Part shown: piece by piece, positions 1 to 7,615 of the stretch
How the letters are laid out: every line of letters begins with the position of its first letter
How positions within the stretch are numbered: position 1 is the stretch's first letter
Origin: Sphingobacteriia bacterium 24-36-13
GTDB lineage: Bacteria; Bacteroidota; Bacteroidia; Chitinophagales; Chitinophagaceae
Length of the DNA: 44,681 nucleotides
Reading direction: 5' to 3'
Assembly (NCBI GenBank): GCA_002281875.1
Contig: NCHN01000015.1
Location: forward strand, 67,996 to 112,676
Position numbers and translations under genes: made by a program
The notes under the pieces: generated by a model
Told to the model about the DNA's origin: nothing
Database searches by the model: none
What the model saw: the letters and a program-made list of their open reading frames with translations, nothing else

Positions 1-62
1 TGCCACCAATTTTTCGGGTTTAATAAATACTCTACCAGGTTTCTTTTGAACATGAGGGGAAA

Positions 63-96
63 TTTTGGGCAAATATAATAATAAAGGATACATTTG
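63..96 (+). promoter_or_regulatory. Bacteroidota-type promoter of the norC-norB-rrf2 operon
   Basis: A -33-like TTTG (64-67) lies 21 bases upstream of TACATTTG (89-96), which matches the Bacteroidota -7 consensus TAnnTTTG exactly. Initiation just downstream would leave a leader of about 20 bases before the norC ATG at 125. The first ~60 bases of the window contain no recognisable gene. The assignment rests on consensus match and spacing only. Confidence 0.5.
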
Positions 97-101
97 TCCT
101 T
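84..101. promoter_or_regulatory. Dyad (AAGGA-N8-TCCTT) centred on the -7 box, candidate operator
   Basis: AAGGA (84-88) and TCCTT (97-101) form an inverted repeat whose 8-base spacer is exactly the -7 box TACATTTG. A protein bound here would occlude RNA polymerase. The left part (AAGGATACATTT) resembles the half-site AAGATGCATTT of enterobacterial NsrR. The operon encodes an NsrR-like Rrf2 protein, so autoregulation is a reasonable inference, not shown. Confidence 0.35.
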
Positions 102-124
102 AATTATTAGATAATTTAAATTTT

Positions 125-526
125 ATGTTTTCAGATAGAAATAAATATGTTTTGGCAATGTTTTTAGTGGGAGGTTTTATAATATATACATTTCAGCTGT
201 ACAACTCATTACCTGTTAAGCAAATAGCTGTTTCACAAGCAGCAGACGATGGAAAAATACTTTGGCAAAAAAAAAACTGTATTAGTTGCCATCAAATTTA
301 TGGGCTGGGTGGGTATTTGGGTCCAGATTTAACCAACGTTTATTCAAAAAAGGGGGCAGTCTATATAAGTGCAATACTTAGGGGTGGAACCAATATCATG
401 CCTAATATGGATTTGACTGATTCGGAAATAGAAGAATTATTGGCATACTTAAAGGATGTAGATCAATCAGGCAAAGCAGATCCTAGAACATTTACAATTA
501 ATACGAATGGAACCATACACCAATAA
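125..526 (+). CDS. norC: NorC-like membrane-anchored cytochrome c
   Basis: A 133-residue monoheme cytochrome c that probably passes electrons to the heme-copper subunit encoded next. One N-terminal membrane anchor (about residues 7-27) is followed by a periplasmic cytochrome domain. The heme motif CISCH (52-56) leads into YGLGGYLGPDLTN (59-71), a signature of NorC, the small subunit of cytochrome c-dependent nitric oxide reductase. A Met in MPNM (92 or 95) is the likely sixth heme ligand. The last 20 bases overlap norB, suggesting translational coupling. The NorC assignment is good; the electron acceptor is an inference from the neighbour, which is itself unusual. Confidence 0.85.
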   Translation: MFSDRNKYVLAMFLVGGFIIYTFQLYNSLPVKQIAVSQAADDGKILWQKKNCISCHQIYGLGGYLGPDLTNVYSKKGAVYISAILRGGTNIMPNMDLTDSEIEELLAYLKDVDQSGKADPRTFTINTNGTIHQ

Positions 527-1883
527 AGGAAAAAGCATTATTGATTTATATATATTGACTGCTTTGTGTTTGTTGATTTTTGGCCTTTTATGGGGTATAA
601 CTGGAAGTTTGCAATATATTTTTCCTGGATTAATGCGGGATCGTTTTTCTTTTCAAAAGGTTAGGCCACTTCATGTTTCTTCAGTGGTTTTTTGGATTAT
701 TTTAGCTGGATTGGGTAGTATGTTAACCTATCTGCAACAACATACTAAACGCGTTATTTATTCCTATCGACTACTCTTATTGCAATATTGCATTTTTCTA
801 TTGACAGTAGTTAGTATCATTATATCTTATTTCTTAGGACGATTTGGCGGAAGAGAGTACTGGGAACATCCCCCTTATTTGGCTTTGCCAATATTCTTTG
901 GTTGGATTTTTTTGTTATTCAATTTCGTAAAATCATTTGGGGGATTTAAAAATCAACCTGTTTATGTTTGGATGTGGTTAACTGGTATTGTGTTTTTTTT
1001 GTTCACTTATCTTGAGTCTTATTTATGGTTGCTACCTTATTTTAGGAATAATATCATCAATGATATGACTGTTCAATGGAAGTCTTATGGTTCAATGGTT
1101 GGCTCTTGGAATATGTTAATATACGGTTCAAGTATTTTTTTAATGGATAAAATCACTAACAATAAAGATATTAGTTATTCAAAAATTGCTTTTGTACTCT
1201 ATTTTACTGGTCTTTTTAATTTAATGTTTAATTGGGGACATCATATTTATACATTGCCAACTGCTCCTTATATAAAACATATCAGCTATACTGTTAGTAT
1301 GACCGAATTGTTTTTAATTGGTCGAATAATTTTCAATTGGAGGAATACCGTTTCAACCGCTAAAAGAAACTTTAATATTTTGTCTTTTCGGTTTTTAGCA
1401 GCTGCTGATTTTTGGGTTTTTTTGACCCTTCTATTGGCTGTTTTAATGTCGATACCAGGAATTAATTTATATACCCATGGCACTCATATAACTGTAGCGC
1501 ATACCATGGGTGCCACTATAGGTATTAATACTTTTTTATTATTGGCAATTGTAATTGATGTGTTTAATGATTCATGCATACGGGTAGAAAAATATAAGGC
1601 AATAATTATTAGGGGCTATTGGATTGTTAATATTTCCTTATTGGTATTTTGGTTGAGTCTAATTGGTGCAGGTTTAGAAAAATCTATGTGGCAAATGAGT
1701 AAATTACAAATAAGTTATTCTATAATGATGCAAAATTTGTCTCCCTATTTTATTGCCTTCTTTATCTCAGGATTTTTCTTGGCAATAGGATTATTCATGG
1801 TGGTTTATCCTTTAATTAGAATTAAATTCGTTTGTAAATTGAAACAAACGAAAAGCAGTTATTATGTTTTCCAAAGCAACTGA
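507..1883 (+). CDS. norB: NorB-like heme-copper oxidoreductase subunit I with non-canonical active site
   Basis: A 458-residue integral membrane protein with about 12 hydrophobic helices, the size of NorB. It is probably the catalytic subunit of a nitric oxide reductase or relative. Visible ligands are H56 (RPLH, low-spin heme), H245-H246 (WGHH, two non-heme metal ligands) and H332 (high-spin heme). Compared without gaps to Pseudomonas aeruginosa NorB (recalled), the third metal ligand H207 is Y194, the catalytic E211 and E215 are V198 and N202, and the second low-spin-heme His H349 is M334. It overlaps norC and the rrf2 gene by 20 bp each. It may belong to one of the alternative NOR families (eNOR, sNOR, gNOR, nNOR) or to an undescribed clade. 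Family is certain; NO reduction is inferred from NorC and the regulator. Confidence 0.8.
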   Translation: MEPYTNKGKSIIDLYILTALCLLIFGLLWGITGSLQYIFPGLMRDRFSFQKVRPLHVSSVVFWIILAGLGSMLTYLQQHTKRVIYSYRLLLLQYCIFLLTVVSIIISYFLGRFGGREYWEHPPYLALPIFFGWIFLLFNFVKSFGGFKNQPVYVWMWLTGIVFFLFTYLESYLWLLPYFRNNIINDMTVQWKSYGSMVGSWNMLIYGSSIFLMDKITNNKDISYSKIAFVLYFTGLFNLMFNWGHHIYTLPTAPYIKHISYTVSMTELFLIGRIIFNWRNTVSTAKRNFNILSFRFLAAADFWVFLTLLLAVLMSIPGINLYTHGTHITVAHTMGATIGINTFLLLAIVIDVFNDSCIRVEKYKAIIIRGYWIVNISLLVFWLSLIGAGLEKSMWQMSKLQISYSIMMQNLSPYFIAFFISGFFLAIGLFMVVYPLIRIKFVCKLKQTKSSYYVFQSN

Positions 1884-2292
1884 GTACGCCTTAAGAGCCA
1901 CTATATTTATTGCAAAAAATAGTTCTTTAAGCAAGAAGTTGGGTATTGAAGAAATCTCAGTTGCAATTAATTCTCCTCAATACTTTACCGCTAAAATTTT
2001 GCAAATTCTAACTAAAAAAGAGCTCATAAAATCAACCCCTGGACCAAATGGCGGTTTTTTTTTACTCAATGAATCAAAACAATTGCCAATTCGTACAATC
2101 ATAGATGCAATGGGTGAGAGTACTACTTTGGATAAATGTGTTTTAGGGTTGAAAGAATGTTCTGAAAAAAGCCCTTGCCCGATGCATGCTCAATATAAAA
2201 ATATAAAGCGCGAACTACAAGAACTTTTCGATTCCAAAACCATAGAAATGTTGGCTGCTGAGGTGAAAAGTGTAAAAAGTTTGAGGTATTAA
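1864..2292 (+). CDS. nsrR: Rrf2-family Fe-S regulator, NsrR-like
   Basis: A 142-residue winged-helix regulator opening with MFSKATEYALRA, the standard Rrf2 N-terminus. C92, C99 and C105 (spacing C-x6-C-x5-C) are placed as in NsrR and IscR, where they bind an Fe-S cluster. In NsrR the cluster reacts with NO and repression of NO-detoxifying genes is lifted. It is the last gene of the norC-norB operon and starts inside norB (20-bp overlap), so it probably reports NO to its own operon. A dyad on the operon's -7 box is the candidate operator. The NsrR role is inferred; another Rrf2 specificity is possible. Confidence 0.75.
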   Translation: MFSKATEYALRATIFIAKNSSLSKKLGIEEISVAINSPQYFTAKILQILTKKELIKSTPGPNGGFFLLNESKQLPIRTIIDAMGESTTLDKCVLGLKECSEKSPCPMHAQYKNIKRELQELFDSKTIEMLAAEVKSVKSLRY

Positions 2293-2313
2293 TTTTATAA
2301 TCTCGCTTGGATT

Positions 2314-2338
2314 GTCGGCTTCGTTTCACTGCGCCGAC
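2314..2338. repeat. Short inverted repeat downstream of the rrf2 gene
   Basis: GTCGGC (2314-2319) and GCCGAC (2333-2338) form a GC-rich hairpin with a 13-base loop, 22 bases after the regulator stop. No T-run follows, so it is a weak terminator candidate or a transcript-stabilising hairpin. Confidence 0.35.
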
Positions 2339-2392
2339 TTCCCACCGCATTGACCTTACCCAAATCTCTGTAAAATGATCAATTGCTTTTTT

Positions 2393-2518
2393 TAGTGTAA
2401 TAGTGTTCGCGGAAGTACTCGCTTCGCTCGCTGTACTGCAATTCGTTCAAGCTCAACCAAGCAAGCTTGTCTCGCTTTCACTCTTGCATTACGATTTCTT
2501 CCGCTCGCTTTAGCGCAT
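2393..2518. repeat. Hairpin-rich, locally GC-rich spacer beside tRNA-Lys
   Basis: No gene is supportable here. The stretch has repeated short motifs (cgcttcgctcgc, cgctcgctt) and nested inverted repeats, such as AGTAC (2414-2418) with GTACT (2433-2437), and GCGGAAG near 2409 with CTTCCGC near 2500. Composition is richer in GC than the flanks. It could be a dispersed repeat of the genome or the 3' trailer of the tRNA transcript. Confidence 0.35.
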
Positions 2519-2548
2519 AAAAAAAGCTCCGAATTTCTTCGGAGCTTT
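2519..2548 (-). terminator. Intrinsic terminator of tRNA-Lys
   Basis: An 11-bp perfect stem, AAAGCTCCGAA (2523-2533) and TTCGGAGCTTT (2538-2548), with a 4-base loop. On the minus strand it is followed by a run of T (complement of the A-run 2519-2525). It begins 2 bases beyond the tRNA 3' end. Confidence 0.85.
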
Positions 2549-2550
2549 GT

Positions 2551-2622
2551 GATCCCGCTGGGACTCGAACCCAGGACCCATACATTAAAAGTGTATTGCT
2601 CTACCAACTGAGCTACAGAATC
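2551..2622 (-). tRNA. tRNA-Lys (anticodon UUU)
   Basis: Read on the minus strand, the 72-base sequence folds as a complete cloverleaf. The acceptor arm is GATTCTG with CGGGATC (including G-T pairs), the D-arm GCTC/GAGC with loop AGTTGGTA, the anticodon stem ATACA/TGTAT with loop CTTTTAA, and the T-arm has TTCGAGT. The anticodon TTT specifies lysine. The 3' CCA is not encoded. A promoter lies upstream and an intrinsic terminator directly downstream, so it appears to be a single-gene transcript. Confidence 0.95.
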
Positions 2623-2659
2623 TTAAAGATTTCGTTACCGTTATCTTTAATTTGGGTTG

Positions 2660-2690
2660 CAAAAATAAGATAAATAAAACTTCAGCCAAA
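2660..2690 (-). promoter_or_regulatory. Promoter of tRNA-Lys
   Basis: On the minus strand, TTTG (complement of 2687-2690) is followed after 19 bases by TATTTTTG (complement of 2660-2667), a full match to the Bacteroidota -33/-7 pattern. The tRNA 5' end is about 37 bases downstream, leaving a short leader. Confidence 0.55.
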
Positions 2691-2743
2691 TTTTTATTGA
2701 TTTTTTTTAGATTTTTATTCTGCTGTTAAGGTTTTCTTTAATG

Positions 2744-2751
2744 TAATTTTG
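2744..2751 (+). promoter_or_regulatory. -7 box for the SDR gene
   Basis: TAATTTTG fits TAnnTTTG. Its position decides the gene start: transcription would begin near 2757, downstream of the in-frame TTG at 2749, so the ATG at 2773 is the probable start. Confidence 0.45.
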
Positions 2752-2772
2752 GTGTACATAAACAAATTAATC

Positions 2773-3579
2773 ATGTTCGAGTTCAAGAATAAAGTGGTGG
2801 TAATCACTGGTGGATCAGAAGGAATTGGGAAAGCATTGGTATCCTTATTTATAGAAGCAGGAGCAAAAGTGGCCACTTGTGGAAGAAACTATGATAAGTT
2901 ATATCAGTTACAATCTGCTTATTCTGGTAAGCCATTGGTGATTCATACTGCGGATGTGAGCAAGGAACAAGATTGCATCAATTTTATTCAATTGGCAGTT
3001 AAACAGTTTGGAACAATTGATATTTTAATCAACAATGCAGGGGTGTCTATGCGATCTGAAGTAGAAGAAGTAGAATTTGATGCTATTAGAAAAGTAATGG
3101 ATATTAATTTCTGGGGAACCGTTTACTGTACCAAATTGGCATTGCCATTTATTATGAAGAACAAAGGAACCATTGTGGGCGTTTCCTCTATTGCAGGTTA
3201 TAGAGGCTTGCCTGGTCGTAGTGGGTACTCTGCATCTAAATATGCAATGAATGGTTGGTTAGAAAGTTTAAGAACAGAATTACTCGATTCTGGAACAAAT
3301 GTGATGTGGGTTTGTCCTGGTTTTACTACTTCTAATATTCGCAATGCTGCATTGGATAAAGCAGGTAAGCCCAATGGGGAAACAAAAATGGCAGAAGATA
3401 AAATGATGCCTGCAGCGGAATGTGCTCAACATATAGCCAAAGCAATTGCAAAAAGAAAGCGAACGTTGGTACTTACTTTCACTGGAAAGCGTACTGTATT
3501 TATGAATAAATTTTTCCCTTCCTTAACCGATAAATTAGTTAGAAAATTTTTCTATAAAAACGGGGAGTTGGTAAAATAA
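2773..3579 (+). CDS. Short-chain dehydrogenase/reductase (SDR)
   Basis: A 268-residue soluble NAD(P)-dependent oxidoreductase of the classical SDR family. The nucleotide-binding motif TGGSEGIG is at 12-19, NNAG at 87-90, the catalytic Ser near 139, and the YSASK active-site motif at 152-156. The C-terminal part (KRKRTLVLTFTGKRTVFMNKFFP) is basic and hydrophobic, as in SDR members that act on lipid or keto-acyl substrates near the membrane. The substrate cannot be told from sequence. The start is set by the -7 box at 2744-2751. The SAM hydrolase gene follows 30 bp downstream on the same strand. Confidence 0.9.
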   Translation: MFEFKNKVVVITGGSEGIGKALVSLFIEAGAKVATCGRNYDKLYQLQSAYSGKPLVIHTADVSKEQDCINFIQLAVKQFGTIDILINNAGVSMRSEVEEVEFDAIRKVMDINFWGTVYCTKLALPFIMKNKGTIVGVSSIAGYRGLPGRSGYSASKYAMNGWLESLRTELLDSGTNVMWVCPGFTTSNIRNAALDKAGKPNGETKMAEDKMMPAAECAQHIAKAIAKRKRTLVLTFTGKRTVFMNKFFPSLTDKLVRKFFYKNGELVK

Positions 3580-3609
3580 TACAATAGGGTTTTTCGTTAG
3601 CATAAAAGC

Positions 3610-4431
3610 ATGCCTATACTGACCCTGAGTTCCGATATTGGCCAGCGAGACTTTATCGTTGGTGCCATCAAGGGGCAGTTTTTGCAATCGATTCCAGATT
3701 TGAATATTGCTGATATTTCGCATTATTTATCACAAACCAATCTGCCTTTAGCCGCATATATTTGCGGGAATGCCTTTAAATTTTATCCAACGGGCACTTT
3801 TCATTTGGTTTTGGTAAATGTATTTGAGTCTGAAACCAAGCATTTTTTAATTGCGCATTGGAATGGCCAGAATATTATTTGTGCAGACAATGGTTTGATT
3901 ACCATGATTACAGGCGTAAAGCCTGCTCAAATTATTCGAGTATCTGTTACGCCCAATGCAGGATTATTAACTATTACAGCCGATTTAGTAGCAGCAGTAA
4001 GCAATATTTTTAAACAGGGTAGGGTAACTGCTGCTGGAACAGTTACGCAAGAAATGGTAGAGAAATATCCTTTAAAGCCTACTGTTGGAGAGAACTGGAT
4101 TGAAGGACAAATATTATTTATAGACAATTTCGAGAATGTGGTGATTAATATTACCCAAAAAGACTTTGAAGAACATGGAAAAGGGAGGCGCTTTAAAATC
4201 ATGTTCAAACGCAATGAAATGATTGAAAGAATCAGCGATAACTATGCTTCTGTTGCAGAACATGGTAAAATTGCCTGGTTTAATTCGGCAGGATACCTAG
4301 AAATTGCCCTAAGAAATGGCAATATGGCTGGGCTTTTTGGATTACAGGGCTATAATGAACATATGCAACAATCGGGTGTTTCTAATGGAAATAAATGGTT
4401 TTACCAGACCATTCGCATATTCTTTGAATAA
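3610..4431 (+). CDS. SAM hydrolase / SAM hydroxide adenosyltransferase (DUF62)
   Basis: A 273-residue protein of the DUF62 family, which splits S-adenosylmethionine with hydroxide into adenosine and methionine. It is related to fluorinase and chlorinase. Family marks visible are LSSDIGQRD near the N-terminus, KGQFLQSIPDLNIADISH (about 21-38), CADNGLI in the middle, and IDNFENVVINI in the C-terminal barrel domain. The halogenase-specific region cannot be judged by eye, but a hydrolase is the usual function of chromosomal copies. It lies between an SDR gene and lpd on the same strand with short gaps and no obvious terminator. Confidence 0.85.
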   Translation: MPILTLSSDIGQRDFIVGAIKGQFLQSIPDLNIADISHYLSQTNLPLAAYICGNAFKFYPTGTFHLVLVNVFESETKHFLIAHWNGQNIICADNGLITMITGVKPAQIIRVSVTPNAGLLTITADLVAAVSNIFKQGRVTAAGTVTQEMVEKYPLKPTVGENWIEGQILFIDNFENVVINITQKDFEEHGKGRRFKIMFKRNEMIERISDNYASVAEHGKIAWFNSAGYLEIALRNGNMAGLFGLQGYNEHMQQSGVSNGNKWFYQTIRIFFE

Positions 4432-4490
4432 ACATAGTATTTTCGCATCCGCAAAACCAATATTTATCAATTTTAATTAATACTGTTACC

Positions 4491-5900
4491 ATGGCGTATG
4501 ATGTAATTGTTCTGGGAAGTGGTCCTGGTGGATACCCCGCAGCAATCCGTGCTTCTCAGCTAGGATTTAAAGTGGCCATCATTGAAAAAGAAAGTTTAGG
4601 TGGAGTTTGTTTAAACTGGGGTTGTATACCTACCAAAGCGCTTATTAAAAGTGCTCAAGTGTACGACTATATGAAACATAGTGCCAACTACGGAATCAAC
4701 GCTACAGGCGTTCAACACGATTTTGGTGCAGTAGTAAAAAGAAGTAGAGGCGTTGCCGATAAAATGAGCAAGGGTGTTCAATTTCTAATGAAAAAGAACA
4801 AGATTGATGTAATTATGGGCTACGGCAAAATTAAAGCCAAGGGCCAAATTGAAGTAACCGCAGCGGATGGCAGCAAGCAAGTTGTAGAAGGAAAGCATAT
4901 TGTAATTGCAACTGGTGGTAGAAGCCGCGCTTTGCCTAATCTTCCGCAAGATGGTAAAAAAGTAATTGGTTACCGTGAAGCAATGGTATTGCCTGAGCAA
5001 CCTAAGTCTATGATTGTAGTGGGTAGCGGTGCTATAGGTGTGGAGTTTGCTTATGTTTACAATAGCATGGGGACCAAAGTAACTATTGTAGAATTCATGC
5101 CAAGAATTGTTCCAGTAGAAGATGAAGATATTTCTAAGGAATTAGAGAAGCAATACAAGAAGCAAGGCATTGAAATCATGACCAATGCTTCTGTGGAGTC
5201 TTTAGATACCAGTGGGGCAGGAGTAAAAGCCACTGTTAAAAAACAAGATGGTTCAATTGTTGTATTAGAAGCCGATGTGGTATTAAGTGCAGTTGGTGTT
5301 ATTGCAAATATTGAGAATATTGGCTTAGAAGAAAACGGAATCAAAACCGAAAAAGGAAAAATCATTGTAGATAAGTTTCAGCAAACATCTGTTCCAGGAA
5401 TTTATGCGATCGGAGATTGTTCTCCTGGTCAAGCTTTGGCGCACGTTGCGGCTAAAGAAGGAATCAATGCTGCTGAGCATATTGGTTTTACTGAAAAGAA
5501 ATTCCATCATTTACCTGAAGCCATGGATTACAACAATATCCCTGGTTGTACTTATTGTATTCCTGAAATAGCCAGTGTGGGTTATACAGAAAAAGCAGCT
5601 AAAGATGCTGGATACGAAATTAAAGTAGGTAAGTTCCCATTCATGGCAAGTGGTAAAGCAAGTGCTGCTGGTGCAACCGAAGGTTTTGTAAAAGTAATTT
5701 ACGATGCTAAATATGGAGAGTTCTTAGGCTGCCATATGATTGGAACCAATGTAACCGAAATGATTGCAGAAGCAGTAGTTGCTCGTAAATTAGAAACAAC
5801 TGCGCATGAAATTTTAAATGCAGTTCACCCACACCCAACTATGAGCGAAGGCTTAAAAGAAGCCACTGCAGCGGCTTATGGTGAAGCAATTGACATTTAA
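4491..5900 (+). CDS. lpdA: Dihydrolipoyl dehydrogenase (E3)
   Basis: A 469-residue FAD flavoenzyme that reoxidises dihydrolipoamide in the 2-oxoacid dehydrogenase complexes and the glycine cleavage system, reducing NAD. The FAD-binding GSGPGG is at 9-14 and the redox-active disulfide C40-C45 is in GGVCLNWGCIPTK. A second dinucleotide motif, GSGAIGVEFA, follows in the middle, and the C-terminal HPHPTMSE supplies the catalytic pair H448 and E453. Length is normal. No E1 or E2 genes lie nearby, so this E3 is probably shared. A strong terminator follows at 5944-5974. Confidence 0.97.
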   Translation: MAYDVIVLGSGPGGYPAAIRASQLGFKVAIIEKESLGGVCLNWGCIPTKALIKSAQVYDYMKHSANYGINATGVQHDFGAVVKRSRGVADKMSKGVQFLMKKNKIDVIMGYGKIKAKGQIEVTAADGSKQVVEGKHIVIATGGRSRALPNLPQDGKKVIGYREAMVLPEQPKSMIVVGSGAIGVEFAYVYNSMGTKVTIVEFMPRIVPVEDEDISKELEKQYKKQGIEIMTNASVESLDTSGAGVKATVKKQDGSIVVLEADVVLSAVGVIANIENIGLEENGIKTEKGKIIVDKFQQTSVPGIYAIGDCSPGQALAHVAAKEGINAAEHIGFTEKKFHHLPEAMDYNNIPGCTYCIPEIASVGYTEKAAKDAGYEIKVGKFPFMASGKASAAGATEGFVKVIYDAKYGEFLGCHMIGTNVTEMIAEAVVARKLETTAHEILNAVHPHPTMSEGLKEATAAAYGEAIDI

Positions 5901-5943
5901 TTATAAGCCCTTTTACACGGAGGCTTTAATCAACCTATATCAG

Positions 5944-5974
5944 TCCCAGTTACATCAGTAACTGGGATTTTTTT
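5944..5974 (+). terminator. Intrinsic terminator after lpdA
   Basis: A perfect 10-bp stem, TCCCAGTTAC (5944-5953) and GTAACTGGGA (5958-5967), with loop ATCA, followed by a run of seven T. It ends the lpdA transcript. Confidence 0.9.
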
Positions 5975-6121
5975 GCCCCAGAGTCAATACCAGCTTATCT
6001 ACCAACTGGTTGGTATTTATTGTTTTTTATATATTTTATGCAGATTACTTGGTATCTTGTACTTGTAATCCTGCTGACTAGTGACCCCCTAGCTATAAAA
6101 TCAGCGCAACCGTACAAACCT

Positions 6122-7615
6122 ATGAGTCTATTGAAAGTAGATCAATTGCTTCCAGAGCAATTATTGAATTCATTGATTTTTTCTGTAGTCGTTACCGATT
6201 TAACAGGAAGGTTCTTGTATGTGAATCCTTTATTCCAACACAAGTTTGCACATATTTCTACTACACTTACGAATAATCATTTTGCTGATACGGTATATGC
6301 CGAAGACGTGAAAGCTTGTAATGAAGCTGCTAAAGAATGTATTCGTAATCCTGAGAAACCTGTGGCAATTACTGTTAGAAAAGCTTGCGAAGGAGATGAA
6401 TTTTTTTGGACCCATTGGGAAATTTCTGCCGTAAAAAATGAATTGGGATATGTTGTGGGGATTATGTCTGTAGGGCATGATATCACCACCACCGAAACCA
6501 ATAACAGTAAGGCAGTTGAATTGTCTCAAAGCAGGGCTTATTTAGATGAGCAGTCAGTTGAATCAATTCAAACTAATATAGTCAATAGCACTCCTTCAGT
6601 TCGTCAAGAAGAATTATCTGAGGAAGAAGTGACCAGGATGGCATTGGTGGCGCACAATACAACCAATGCAGTAGTGATTACCGATAAAGAAGAAAATATT
6701 ATCTGGGTGAACGAGGGTTTCAATAGAATCATCGGTTATACTGCTGAAGAAGCAAAGGGTAAGAATATATTTTTCTATTTAAATCAATCTGGAGTAGAAG
6801 AAAAAATAAATAAACGCATTCGTTATTCTATCGAAAATAAATTGGCTTTTGTTGAAGAGGTACAAGTAAGCAACAAAAACAATAAAACCATTTGGTTAGA
6901 GATTGATTGTAAGCCATTATTTGATGAAGCAGACAGGCATATTGGTTTCATGTCTATAGAAAACGATATTACCAAACGTAAGAATGCCGAGAAAGAACAG
7001 CAAGAAACATTGCAAAGGCTTTCGTTGGCCACCGACTCTGCACAAATTGGTGTATGGGAAGTAGACTTGGCAGATGGTACTACTTTTTGGGACGAGAAAA
7101 TGTATGATCTCTATGGCTTTGCTAAAGACACGCCTTTTCCTCCTTACAAAATTTTCAAAAAAGCCATGCACCCAGACGATAAGGAGATGATGAAGAATAT
7201 CCTTACTAGGTTGTCTGAAGGCAAAAAGTCGATTGATTCAACGGTGTATAGAATTACCATGCCGAATGGTAAGATCAGGTATATTGAAGCCCATGCGATT
7301 GTTCAGAAAAATGCAGAGGGAAAACCGATACGTTTGATTGGTACGAACCGTAATATCACTGATGATGTGGCAGTGCAAGAAAAAATGAAAACCCAAAACA
7401 AAGTATTAAGGGATATCGCTTTTATTCAGTCGCATGAAGTAAGACGTCCGTTGGCGAATATTTTAGGGGTAATTGAAGTACTCAACAGTAGTAACTCTGT
7501 TCACAATAAAGAAATCTTTGATCACTTAATTGAGAGTGCCAACGAATTAGACATGCAAATCAGAAGCATTGTTAAGAAGACCAATAACTTAGACGGTATA
7601 TTCTCTAACGGTTAA
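6122..7615 (+). CDS. Multi-PAS sensor protein ending in a kinase H-box stub
   Basis: A 497-residue cytoplasmic protein (ATG at 6122) with three PAS domains, roughly residues 12-125, 175-295 and 305-430, then about 70 helical residues containing SHEVRRPLANILG. This resembles the dimerisation and phospho-acceptor (HisKA) helix of sensor histidine kinases, but the ATP-binding HATPase domain is absent. The coding frame stops at 7615, 11 bp into the opposite-strand DUF4197 gene. The second PAS lacks the LOV cysteine motif. An upstream ATG at 6038 would add a hydrophobic segment, but the later start matches the paralogue at 27370-27990. It may act through a partner kinase or by heterodimerising; this is inference. 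Confidence 0.8.
   Translation: MSLLKVDQLLPEQLLNSLIFSVVVTDLTGRFLYVNPLFQHKFAHISTTLTNNHFADTVYAEDVKACNEAAKECIRNPEKPVAITVRKACEGDEFFWTHWEISAVKNELGYVVGIMSVGHDITTTETNNSKAVELSQSRAYLDEQSVESIQTNIVNSTPSVRQEELSEEEVTRMALVAHNTTNAVVITDKEENIIWVNEGFNRIIGYTAEEAKGKNIFFYLNQSGVEEKINKRIRYSIENKLAFVEEVQVSNKNNKTIWLEIDCKPLFDEADRHIGFMSIENDITKRKNAEKEQQETLQRLSLATDSAQIGVWEVDLADGTTFWDEKMYDLYGFAKDTPFPPYKIFKKAMHPDDKEMMKNILTRLSEGKKSIDSTVYRITMPNGKIRYIEAHAIVQKNAEGKPIRLIGTNRNITDDVAVQEKMKTQNKVLRDIAFIQSHEVRRPLANILGVIEVLNSSNSVHNKEIFDHLIESANELDMQIRSIVKKTNNLDGIFSNG

Noticed and set aside
2392-2607. A 71-codon open frame on the minus strand across the tRNA-Lys region
   Set aside because: It runs through the tRNA, its terminator and the hairpin-rich spacer, and has no protein-like composition.
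6020-6121. N-terminal extension of the first PAS protein with a hydrophobic stretch
   Set aside because: The extension starts at TTG or a later ATG, reads like non-coding sequence, and the paralogue starts at the position equivalent to 6122.
6650-7000. LOV-type flavin photosensor in the second PAS domain
   Set aside because: The cysteine motif needed for flavin photochemistry (NCRFLQ-like) is absent; FFYLNQ stands in its place.
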